Source of the DNA: Trema orientale
Taxonomy: Eukaryota > Streptophyta > Magnoliopsida > Rosales > Cannabaceae
Direction of reading: 5' to 3'
Assembly (NCBI GenBank): GCA_002914845.1
Contig: JXTC01000282.1
Span: 185,122 to 249,121 of the forward strand
DNA length: 64,000 bases
Shown here: one piece after another, positions 22,461 to 33,474 of the stretch
Position numbering within the stretch: the first letter of the stretch is position 1
Layout: each line of letters opens with the position of its first letter
Program-made: the position numbers and the translations under genes
The notes under the pieces: model-generated
What the model saw: only the letters and a program-made list of their open reading frames with translations
Databases searched by the model: none
Told to the model about the DNA's origin: nothing

Positions 22461-23664
22461 TGGGTTTTGGACACTTATACCTATTTTTCAAAAAATATTA
22501 CCAAATTTACGACCTTTCAAAAATATTAAAAATCCGTACGATCTTTTTATGGCATTTTTCTAAATAATTTGAAAGTAGAAAATGCGGTGGCATTTTAGTA
22601 AATAAGTCTTTTTTTTTTTTTTTTTTTTTTTACAGGAAACCACAAAGGTTTCTTGGAAACCAATTTGGTTTAATTTGGTTTCCTATTAGCGGAATGTTCT
22701 GTAAGTAAGTAAATCACAAGAAACCACAAAGGTTTCCTGGAAACTAGTTTGGTTTCCTGGAAACTAGTTTGGTTTCCTTTAGCAGAACGTCCTGTACGTA
22801 AGTAAATCACAGGAAAACATAAAGATTTCCTGAAAACCAGTTTGGTTTCTTTTAGCCGAATGTCCTGTGTACGTAAGTAAATCACATGAAACTATGAACA
22901 TTTTCGAAAAACCATTGTGGTTTTCTTTTTGCAGAATGTCTTGTAGCTAAATAAATCACAAGAAACCATTGTGGTTTCCTTTTAGCAGAATGTCCTGTAG
23001 CTAAGTAAATCACAGGAAACCACAAAAATTTCCTAAAAACTATTGTGGTTTCTTTTTCAAATCACAGGAAACAATGAAAGTTTCCTGAAAGCTATTGTGA
23101 TTTCTTTTTGAAGAATGCCCTGTAGCAAGAATTGGGTGAGGCATTGAACAAGGAAGCTGAAGACCATGATCAAGTTCTCAAATTAAGTAATTATATTTTT
23201 GAAGTAAAAGCAACAGAAATATATACTGATTTTTGGATTCTGACAACTAATTTCCAATAACTAAATTGGTTTCTAGTAATCAATACTTGAATTAATCAAA
23301 TAGTTCTATTGTTTATGATAGAAACTAATTTGGTTTTCAATTTTTATTAACTAAATAGTTATGATATTTATGGTGAAAACTAATATAGTTGTTGGTTTTT
23401 AGTAACCAATTTGGTTTCTAGTTTCCAAAAATCAATTAGTTTATGATTTCTAATAATAAATTGGTAATTAGTTTTAAGAGTGATCAGCTACAAGTAAACT
23501 AGTAGCAAAAAAAAACAAGAAATAATAGAAATTTTAAGACGTTATTCGGTCTTTCTTAGCAAGGATTTGTTATTTTTCTAAAAAAAGGTAGTATAAAAAT
23601 AAGTAAAGTTTGGACATAGTATTCTTGATATTATTTATCAAAAGGTAGTACTAAGTGTCTTTTT
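22461..23664. repeat. 1.2-kb repeat, copy A, with internal minisatellite
   Basis: Starts TGGGTTTTGGACACTTATAC and ends AAAGGTAGTACTAAGTGTC. It aligns along its length with 25611-26785. The left half (about 22630-23125) holds five to six units of roughly 70-85 bp built from AGTAAATCACAGGAAACC and GGTTTCCTGGAAACC (a near-palindrome), each with a GAATGTCCTGTA box. The right half holds AACTAATTTGGTTTCTAG-type motifs. GACACTTA occurs at both ends in inverted orientation, so a DNA transposon is possible. No coding capacity is credible: the minus-strand frame at 22670-22885 simply translates the repeat. Confidence 0.7.
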
Positions 23665-25610
23665 CTCTTCATTTTTCATGGTAACTTTGACCTATGGTAT
23701 ACATTTTGAAATGTGTGCCGATTTTTTGTATAAGTTTTATTCATGAAATTATGCTAAAAATTGAAGACGATTTAGTGTAATAAATTGTTATTCATTTCAT
23801 ACATTTAATGTATGAAATGTATAACGTGGTATACATTTCATGTGTAAAATACTCGTGACCTACATTTCTCTAAATATGGGTATTGATGAAATAAAAATAA
23901 AAAATAAGTATTTATAAAAATATGGTTTTAAAAACATGTATTTAAGAACTTTTTTCATTATATCAATATGACCATATTAAGAACCTTTCAAAAAAATATG
24001 ATCATATTAAGAACAAGTAGGTAAATTTTATCGTTAAATTAACGGTTTTTGTGGGTTATTAAGGTCTTTTTTTTTTCCTTTGTTATTTTTGGTTCTAAAC
24101 TTATACTCTCTCTCTTTTTCCTTTTTCTCTGTTTTCAAAAGATCTATATTCTTTGTTAGTTCTCACATCCCAATCAATCCCAAAATTCTCTTAATTTATA
24201 AAAATAGTAGGTTCGTTTGACCTCAAAAAATAAAATGAAAAAAAAAAATCAATCCCAAATGAGAAATTTTATTGCATAATGTACTAATTAACAAAACATA
24301 GAAAAACTGTTGTTAACTTTGACTTATATTTCTTAAAAACTATTATCATTTATTAGACCGAATTAATTATTTCTTAACAGCCATTTCTTACTCTAGTGTA
24401 CACTACTTTCTTTTTTTCTTTTTTTTTTCCCTCTAAAACAAATTTGTTTTTTCAATTAAAAAAATTATGCTTTGTTTTATTGTTGTTCTCATCCAAAGCA
24501 ATTGCAAATGAGGAGTAGCTAAAAGTGATAGTTAACCAGGCGTAAAAAAGTTGTTGTCAACTTAGAATTATGTATTTTAGAAAGGTACTTGGCTACTTAA
24601 CTCATACATGTAGATATATATATATATATATATGGAGGAGGTTTCAATGGTTACGTCTCCATGAGTAACCATCATTAAAATGCGTGTAATAATAAATTTA
24701 TTATTTAAATTAGGGTACTACTAAGTTGACTTTCTAAAAAAGTTTTATAATATCAATGCCAATTAATTACAATAAATTTTGTTGCCCAATTACCAATGTA
24801 AATAAAACCGTTAGATTTTCATCCAACGGCTAAAAAAACAGTAACCATCGATGGGTAAATATAGCAGTAACTATTGAAACCTCACCCATATATATATATA
24901 ATATGTATTTTGCTAGATTATGTTATTTTCTCATCAATCTGGATTTTTTTATAAATAGCAATTCTGAAATTGACTTTTGTCATATACTGGTTAAACAAAT
25001 ATATCTGAAAATATAGTTGTTTGTACCAAAATAAGCTTTCAATTAGTAGATAAATTTCAACCAGTTTTGAAGAAAATTAGGCAAATTTGGAATTTTACAA
25101 TAAAACTGTTATGAAAAAAAGGGACTTCTTTCAAAATTCCAGCCCAAATACCAAAATTGAAAAGAGTATTTATAAGATAGTGCCATTTTTTTAAAGATGA
25201 TTTAAAACATGGCCCTTTTTTACACCTCTTTGATAAATTGCTGTTTTTATAATTTTATTTTGATAAATGACCGTTTTATAAGTTGATCTATTTTTTTTTT
25301 TTACAAATTATCTATTTTTTTTTACAAATTATATCAATTTTTTCAAAAACATAAATCAATTATTTTTAAAAATAAATCAATTTTCATAAAAAAATATCAA
25401 AATATTGTGATATAAAAAATAAAAACAGTCATTTTTCAAATAATTTTCAAAATAAGGGCAATTTATTAACAATGTTTGAAAAATGGCCATTTTGCAAACT
25501 GTATTCCACCATTTTGCTAAAAAGCCTAATTGAAAAATCCCGGATGGGCCAAATTGTTTGAAAAATCTCGGATTCTTTTAGAAAAATATCACTTTGTAAG
25601 ACTTTTTTTT
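23665..25610. other. AT-rich spacer between the two 1.2-kb repeats
   Basis: No gene. It contains sequence related to the left flank of copy A (GGTATACATTTCATGTGTAA near 23831), a TA tract and a MITE (24638-24883), and AAATGGCCATTTT/ACCGTTTTATAAG-type low-complexity segments at 25180-25560. Confidence 0.45.
24638..24883 (+). mobile_element. MITE, family A copy 2
   Basis: A 246-bp partner of 13279-13523. Ends are GAGGTTTCAATGGTTACGTC and, reverse-complemented, GAGGTTTCAATAGTTACTGC, a good terminal inverted repeat. It sits between TA repeats (24613-24632 and 24888-24900), consistent with insertion into a TA microsatellite. No coding capacity. Inverted repeats are better preserved than in copy 1. 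Confidence 0.8.
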
Positions 25611-26785
25611 TGGGTTTTGGACACTTATACCTATTTTTTAAAAAATAATACCAAATTTACGACCTTTCAAAAATAATAAAAATTCCGTACGACCTTTTTA
25701 TGGTATTTTTCTAAATACTTTGGAAGCTAGAAAACGCGGTGGCATTTTAGTAAATAAGTCATCTTTTTTATTTACAGGAAATCACAAAGGTTTCCTAGAA
25801 ACCAATTTAGTTTAATTTGGTTTCCAATTAGCAAAATGTTCTGTAAGTTAGTAAATAATAGGAAACCACAAAGGTTTCCTAGAAACCAGTTTGGTTTCCT
25901 TTAGCCGAATGTCCTGTACGTAAGTAAATCACAGGAAAGCATAAAGGTTTCCTGGAAACCAGTTTGGTTTCCTTTAGCCGAATGTCCTGTACGTAAGTAA
26001 ATCACATGAAACCACGAATATTTTCTCGAAACTAATGTGGTTTCTTTTTTGCAGAATATTCTGTAACTAAATAAATCACAGGAAACCATCGTAGTTTTCC
26101 TTTAGCAGAATGCCCTGTAGCTAAGTAAATCACAAGAAACCGCGAAAATTTCCTAGAAACTATTGTGGTTTCTTTTTCAAATCACAGGAAACAATGAAAG
26201 TTTCCTGAAAACTATTGTGATTTCATTTTTGCAGAATGCCCTGTAGCAAGAATTAGGTGAGACATTGAACAAGGACGCTAAAGAATATGATCAAGTTCTC
26301 AAATTAAGTAATTATATTTTTGAAGTAAAAGCAACAAAAATATATATTGGTTTTTGGATTCTAGCAACTGGTTTCCAATATTAAATTAGTTTCTAGTAAT
26401 CAATAATTGAATTAACCAAATAATTTTACTGTTTACGATAGAAACTAATTTGGTTTTTAGTTTTTATTAACTAAATAATTATGATATTTATGGTAGAAAC
26501 TAATATGGTTGTTAGTTTTTAGTAACTAATTTCGTTTCTAGTTTCCAAAAATCAATTAGTTTATGGTTTATAATAATAAATTGATAATTAATTTTAAGAG
26601 TGATCAGCTACAAGTAGACTAGTAGCAAAAAGAAACAAGAAAAAATGGAAATTCTAAAACGTTATTTGGTCCTTTTTAGTAAGAATTTGTTATTTTTCTA
26701 AAAAAAGGTAGTACAAAAATAAGTAAAAGTTTGGACATAGTATTTTTGTTATTATTTATCAAAAGATAGTACTAGGTGCCTTTTT
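25611..26785. repeat. 1.2-kb repeat, copy B
   Basis: Direct-orientation partner of 22461-23664, 1175 bp. It starts with the same TGGGTTTTGGACACTTATAC and ends AAAGATAGTACTAGGTGCC. It contains about six GAATGTCCTGTACGTAAGTA-type units at 25780-26250, then the AACTAATTTGGTTTTTAG part and AGTAGACTAGTAGCAAAAAG. Differences are scattered substitutions and small indels, so the two copies look like separate insertions or an old duplication. The minus-strand frame at 25901-26089 is repeat sequence. Confidence 0.7.
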
Positions 26786-27620
26786 CCTTTTTTTTTTACA
26801 AAACTAATAATTTTAATAAATATTTATAGAAATACCATTTTATTTCAAAATACTCGAAATAACCTGTTGGATTACTTGAGATAATCAATCTAGTTACTTG
26901 ATGTAACTGGTCAAGTTACTTGGTTATTTCAAGTATCTCATCAATTAGTAAAAGATGCTATTTTTCTAAATATGTTTAAAGGTGGTATTTTCTAATTAAA
27001 TCTTCGATTTTTCAACTAATTTCTAAATCCAGAATTTTTTCAATTTTGTTTTGAAAAATTACCATAAAAAATCAAATTTCCTCAAAAAAAAAAACTGATA
27101 AAAAGAAGTTTAAAACTGCTACTCAGCCCAACTTCCTCCTATTTCCATGGCCCACGGCCCAATTTGCCTATAACTTTGCCTTCCCGCAGGCCACAATGCT
27201 TTCAAGTGGGACACGTTTATCGGTCGTTTCTATTGGACTTCTTTTTAAAGCCCAACTAAGCCCAGTTACATCATGCGGCCCAGTCCCTTTTTGGTTGCTT
27301 CAAATTATTTCTTGGGCTTTTAAGCCTAATGGCCGAAATGAATAGGGTTTCTATCACTTTTACATATAAAAAACTAAAAGAATTACAAATGTACGGAACT
27401 CAAGCATTTTTCAAGGGGTTTTTTTGGCTTTTACCGTAAAAAAAAAAAAAAAATTACATAAATACAGTACTGGCGAATAATGAGTTTTCATACCGCATCA
27501 GATTGATATTTTTGAAAAAATAAGAGTAAAAACACGGTAGCAGATATTGTAAATAAAGCCATCTTTGCTTTAAAGCTAGATTTAAAGTAAAAAGCGTAAT
27601 CAATGATAGAAAGTCTTTAT

Positions 27621-27674
27621 TGGTGTAGTGGTAGGTACTATTATTCTTAGAGTCTTGGTTCACGGTTCGAGCAG
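27621..27674 (+). repeat. SINE-like pol III promoter (A and B boxes)
   Basis: TGGTGTAGTGG (27621-27631) matches a tRNA A box and GGTTCGAGCAG (27664-27674) a B box, with natural spacing. The flanks cannot form the acceptor stem of a functional tRNA, and a C/T-rich tail follows, so this is more likely a tRNA-derived SINE remnant than a tRNA gene. Confidence 0.45.
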
Positions 27675-27699
27675 ATGTCTCTCTTTTCTCTTTTTTCCT

Positions 27700-29080
27700 T
27701 TATTCTTTAATTACTTAGGTTACTAACGATAAGTAATTAGAAGACTAATGATGGTTACCATAACCAATTGGTTACTAGACATTAGCCCTACTTCTTTTCT
27801 TTTTTTCTTTTTATTTTTTTTTATTTTTTTCCACTTTAATCTTTAAGGAATAAAAAAAATGTTATACTTGCTTTTTTTTTCCCTTCAATCTTTAATTACT
27901 TAAGAAATTAACTATCAGTAATCTTTAATTACTTAGGATACTGACTATAAGTAACTAGAAGACTAATGACTGGTTACCATAAACAATTGGTTACTAGACA
28001 TTAGCACTACTTCTTTTCTTTTCTTTTTTTTCTTTCTTTTTTCTTTTTTTCACTTTAATCTTTAAAGAACAAAAAAATATTATACTTGTTTTTTTTTCCC
28101 TTCAATCTTTAATTACTTAGGATACTAACTATCAGTAACTAGAAGACTAATGACTAGTCAGTAACCAATCTGTTTACCAGTTTCCAATTTGTTTACTGGT
28201 TACTATTTACCAATTGTATCCAAAATAATAGAACTAATAATTAATTTTGTTACTAGTTATACAAATTTAATTACTAGTTTCTAGTTTCCATATAAGACCA
28301 AATTGGTTATTGGTTACCAATGACCAATATTAGACTGGTTACTCATTGGTTATCGGCCACTAGCCTTACTGTCACTATCTAATTTGGTTACTACTTATTA
28401 GTTACCAATCTGATTAATGGCTACTAATTAGATGGGTAACTTTTTATTATATCCAATCTGGTTACCAGTAACTAATTTGGTTACAAATTTTCAGATTGGT
28501 GACTAATCTAGTTACTAATTTATTACTAGTTACTAGTTTCTATGGTTATTGGTTTCTCTGGTGATTAGTTACTAGTTTCCAAAATAGTTACTAATTATAA
28601 GATTAGTGACTGGTAAGCTATTAGTAACCAATCTGATTACCAGTTACTTGTAACTAATCTAGTTCCCTACTTCTTACTGGTTATTCTAGTTACTAGTAAC
28701 TAATTTGGTTAGTGGTTACTCGTTAATAGTTTTTCTAGTTACTGGTTTCCATATTTATGGCCACTTATAAGACTAATGATTGGTAGCTAGTTTAATCAAT
28801 CAATCTGATTATTAGTTGCCAAAGAAGTATGTAGTTACAAGACTAGTAACTACCAGTAACCAATCTAGTTTTCATTTACCAACCTAATTATTAGTTACTA
28901 GTTTTTGGTTTCCATACAACACTAATTTGATTGCTGGTTACTATTAACTAATTTAGTTGCTTATTTGGTATTGGTTACTAGTTTCTTTAGTTACCAATCA
29001 TTATTATGATTAATGGTTACTAGTCTCTCTCGTGTCACTAGTCACTGGTAACAATAATAAATCTAGTCACTAGTTACCAT
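27700..29080. repeat. Tandem repeat and GTTACTAGT minisatellite
   Basis: The left part contains two and a half units of about 200 bp, each with TCTTTAATTACTTAGG, AACTAGAAGACTAATGA, GGTTACCATAA, AATTGGTTACTAGACATTAG, a T/C-rich tract and a TTATACTTG box. From about 28150 the sequence becomes an irregular array of short words such as GGTTACTAGTTACC, AACCAATCTGGTTAC and TAGTTACTAGTTTC, many self-complementary. The words resemble those in the right halves of the 1.2-kb repeats, so all three may be related. There is no coding potential. Confidence 0.6.
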
Positions 29081-31387
29081 ACTGATCAAATATGAATAGA
29101 AAGAAAGGACAAATGCATTATAATAAATCAATCAAAATATGTTGGTTTCACTTTCTTTCAAAGCATGTACAGAAAATGGTATTTAATATAGCATAATGAA
29201 CACTTTCTCTCATACATTTTTTTTATTTTCTTATTTTTTTAAATCATATCGAAATCTTGCTCAGTTATTGGTCAAGAATCAAAATCCAAGATTTTTTTTA
29301 GATGATTAAAATCTAAGTTATTGATATCATAATTTGTAATAACTTGAAAGAAAATAGACTTTGATCTTAATAAAATTACGTTAACTAGCATTCGAGAGAA
29401 AACACAAAACACTATCTATAGCAACAATCTACACATTTAAGTGTTCAAAGAAATTCTAAATGAATGTGCAATTTGAAAGCCTCTGAATTTGGATCTTTGG
29501 ATCTTCAAGAGATTTAACAATAGAGAAACTTCTTCTGCATTTGACAATAGTATCTTTCATTTGGGCAAGCAAATATACCTACAACCCATCAAAAATTATG
29601 CACTATAATCATATTTTTTAAAAATCAAATAAGAGATCACACAGATAGTATAAGAGTTAAAGGAACCCCTTTCGAAAAAAAAAAGAAAAAAGAATAAAAG
29701 GAATATAATGAGTGATAAAACTTACTAAAGTGCATAAATCCAAGCGAACTTACTCCTTGCTTTGGTTTCCTCCATTACCAAATGTTATTTAATCTAATAC
29801 TATCCAATCAATCCCTAAAGCATTGGTCAAAACAAAAAGCCTTTTGAAAACAAAAGAAAGGGGGAAAGTTTTTAAGATCGTTTCTTAATTCTAAAATGAA
29901 ACTTTTAGAAAGAATCAACAAAAGGGTATTGAATTACAATTGGAAACCTGTGACATCTACCTTTCAGGGAAAAAAAGAAGAAGAAAGAAATACAAGTAGG
30001 AATCTACAAAAGAATCTGGGCAGATTCTAAAATAAAGTGCTAAACATTCTAAATTCTTAAGTGCGAGAAATAGATGGTTCTTATACACAGAGAGTGAAGC
30101 ATGTGATCCATGTTTCTAAACAGCACCTAGAAGATTAACACATAAATCTAAAGGGAAACTAATCAATTAAAAACATAAAAAATAGAATTTGGTACCAAAA
30201 AAATCATTTTCTAGTTATCATTTTTTTGAGAGTCGAGACCAAATCAGACAATATTCATACGGTACAACACTTTAGCCAATTATTGAAACGCAGAAAGAAT
30301 GGCTCAAGCATCAATACACAGATCAAGGATATCATCTTCGTCTTCTTAATTCATAAGCAATAATGACGTCTCCTTAAGATTGAGATCGGAGCGAAATAAA
30401 CTCCGGTGTCCTCATCCTCAATTACGATGACCTCCTCATCACGCTCGACAAGAATTGATGCCTCTTAGCCTTGCCCGGTACACCGTCCTGTATTTGTTTT
30501 TTCATATGAGAGATTAGTTGAATTATTTACCTAGATGTGGTATTTATCTAAAAAATACCATATGGAAATATGTAAAAATGAAGGTACTATATTTTTGATA
30601 ATATGTCATAAAAGACCGTGTTAGTCCTAATTTTCTCTTTTTCAAATTTTCGTACGGTTTTTATTTAAAAAATATCACTTTTTAAAACATATTTAGAAAA
30701 ATACCATTTTAAAAATAGTTACTGGTTATCGGTTTCTGACAACTTGTTAAAAAATGGTATTTTTCTAAATATTTTTTAAAAAATAGTATTTATCTAATAA
30801 AAATCGTACCGCACCTTAAAAAAACTTAAACTACCGTATTTTTCAAATTTTTTTCTAAATTACCGTATAATGTCTAATTTCCTCAAATGAATACAATGGC
30901 CGTTTTTCAAACGCTGCTAAACAATGGCTGCGTCTTGAAACTTATTCGAAAAATGAACATTTTTCATATTTAATAGATCAAAATATATTGATTTATTTTT
31001 CAAAAATTGATTTATTTTGTATAAAATTTATTTATTTTTTAAAAAGTAGATCAACTGAAAAATGGTTGTTTATCAAAATAAAATTATGGTCGTTTATTAA
31101 ACAAGTGTAAAAAATGGCCATTTTTATTTCATCTAGAAAAAAGGGATATTTCTTATAAATATTCTTATTTTCTTATGTATATTTAAATAATTTAGGTGGT
31201 TATAGTTTGCATCTCAAAAGAAAAAGATAAGGGGTAGTTATTAGTTTGACGAAATTAAGTTAAGAGTGATTAGTGGTATGGAACTAACACAAAGTAAATT
31301 AGTGGTCCACAACTCTGGTAAAAATTGATTAGAAAATATAGAAAAACTAAACTTTACTCTGAAGACAGTACAAGTTTTAATTTTCTT

Positions 31388-31529
31388 TATATATATTCTC
31401 CAAGAGAAATACTAGCAGTATCCTTTTTTCTCTCTCTCTCTCTATACTTATTTTTATGTATATATATTCTCCAAGAGAAATACTAGCAGTATCCTTTTTT
31501 CTCTCTCTCTCTCTATGCTCATTTTTATT
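31388..31529. repeat. 71-bp tandem duplication
   Basis: TATTCTCCAAGAGAAATACT through a (CT)n run is repeated with a period of 71. Together with 31550-31740 it resembles the MITE at 62383-62562 (shared AGACTCTAACAA, TTATCAAAATGTGAGATAT-like core), so it may derive from that MITE family. Confidence 0.65.
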
Positions 31530-32066
31530 TTGCACTGCTTAACATATAGACTCTAACAAAGATTTGTAATATTATCAAAATGTGAGATATTTTAATAGAT
31601 TTCGCCAAATAATGCTAGCATCATTCTCTTTACACTTTTTTTTTATCTCATTTTGTAACATGTAGACTCTAACAATGATTTATTAATGTTATTAAAATAT
31701 GAGATATCGTAGGCGAGAGACTTGTTGATCTCACTTTCAGAAGACTATTTAAATTAAATGTGGTTGTATTTAACAACAAATAGACACATTCATCATATTT
31801 TGGTACTTTTTTTGATAATGCCAAGTGAAGTTATGGCATCTCTTTCAAAATAGTTAGAGCCTTCATTTTTTGAGAGTCTCTCCTATTAGTAAAGGATGTT
31901 GGCCTAAATCTCTAGTTTTACGAAAATAAATATATTGATGATAGTACAAACTCGTTATAATGGTTACAGTTTGGTAAACCGCTACTAGATGTACTAGCTC
32001 AGTCTCCTCTTTAGCTGAGCTTACTTTACAAGTTGATGATGAGTTGCTCATCATGTTAGAGGAATC

Positions 32067-33360
32067 TATTGACTCATACTTTGTATCATCAATTCTATTC
32101 TCATATTTTGAAGTTAACAAATATATGATTAAGAACTAATAATTTACTTGAGTGTGTAGCATACAAAATTGAAAGGATCACAAGTCATTCAAGATGGATT
32201 ATGGAAAAGAGCTTGAAGACAAAGTTCAAGAATACAAGGCTTAGACTAGCAAAGGTTATTTATTTAGTTCTTGTACTTGAATACTTGTCTACACATAATA
32301 TGATCTTATTGGCTCAAATTTTCAAACCAATACTGTCAAACATGTTTATCTCCAATTAAAATAAGAAATTTATTTTATACAAGCTTTTAAATTGATTTAT
32401 AAATATCTATAGTTTCTATATTATAAAAAAATCAATTTATGAAGTTACTTTTTGAAAAGAATCGAAAAAGACTTAAAATAAAAATAAAAAATTGCTCTCG
32501 GGTATTTTCAGCAGATCGATTCTCATTTTCGGTCTACTGATTCTTTGTCCAATTTTTGACAGATTTTCAAATTTAACTGTTAGAAATGCACTTTCAACGA
32601 CTAGTATTTTCGGTCGACTGAAAAATGACCGAAAATGATAGATTGTTTATCAAATGGTCTAAAATGACTAGTTTTCATTATAGTCTTTAAATAGAAGCTT
32701 TTCTAACACTTGAAATAACTTTTGAACATTCTTATATTGCTTTAATCATATTTTCAAGTTGTTCAAATTATCTTTGGTGATTAAAACTTTGAAATTTATT
32801 TTTTTCACAAAAATCACTTGAGCCAAACTAGATTATATTTTGTGTTCTCATTTATTCTCTCTAGGCTTGCCTTGTATCTATCATCTTCTTAAGAGAGATT
32901 CTAGTTGAGTGTATCAACAAACAAAAACCAAAATTATATTTCTGAGGTGAGGTTGACATCGGAGTCATAAATAGTACCGGAGTCTAAACAATCTGAGTTA
33001 GGCGTGATAGAGCCGGATTCAAAGCTATTGTAAAGGTATGAATGTACCTAAGGAGAAATCACTCGTTGTGTAAAAGGGTCGGTCAAGCCCATTCTCTTGA
33101 TCCAATAGTAGAAAGCTCGAAGCAGATTGCCAAGAGCCGGGGACATAGACAAACCGTTGTATTTGTTGAACCTCGTAAAAATATTGTTTGCATTTTTCTA
33201 TCCCTATCTCTTTAATTTATCTTGAGCTTACATACTATTTAGCTATTTTTACTTATTATTACTTTCACTTGCATAATTTACTTGCTTATCAAGAAAAATT
33301 TGTAAAAGTTTTTATAGTCCAATTCATCCTCCTCTTACGTTAGCTAATCTTTAGCTAACA
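32067..33360 (+). repeat. 5' LTR (1294 bp)
   Basis: Begins TATTGACTCATAC where the partner has TGTTGACTCATAC, so the canonical TG has mutated to TA, and ends GCTAACA. It aligns with 36958-38325 over its length, with many substitutions and several indels, indicating an old insertion. Confidence 0.88.
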
Positions 33361-33380
33361 ATTAGTATCAAAGCTTAGTG
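33361..33380 (+). other. Primer-binding site (degenerate)
   Basis: TTAGTATCAAAGCTTAGTGC directly after the 5' LTR resembles the copia-type primer site TGGTATCAGAGC, complementary to the 3' end of initiator Met-tRNA, with several changes. Confidence 0.6.
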
Positions 33381-33474
33381 CTCAAATTTTTAAAACTTAA
33401 CCATTTTTGAGATAGCTAGCCTAAACAACTTTTCTTTTCAATATTTTTCTAAACTGCCATTTTTCAATAAGGGG

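Larger units (their letters stand above)
26786..32061. other. Repeat-rich, gene-free region
   Basis: No gene is supported. It contains a GGCCCA-rich island (27125-27310), a SINE-like pol III promoter (27621-27674), a tandem repeat of about 200 bp (27700-28150), a GTTACTAGT minisatellite (28150-29080), AAAATACCA/CCGTACGATTTT-type sequence at 30540-30850 related to the ends of the 1.2-kb repeats, and a 71-bp tandem duplication (31388-31529). The 31863-32120 minus-strand frame runs across a retrotransposon insertion junction and is not a gene. Confidence 0.45.

Noticed and set aside
22630-23125. CRISPR-like array of GGTTTCC repeats
   Set aside because: Units vary in length and sequence, there are no constant spacers or cas genes, and the context is a plant nuclear genome; it is a degenerate minisatellite.
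27621-27674. Functional tRNA gene
   Set aside because: A and B boxes are present, but no acceptor, D and T stems can be formed from the flanks, so it is more likely a SINE remnant.
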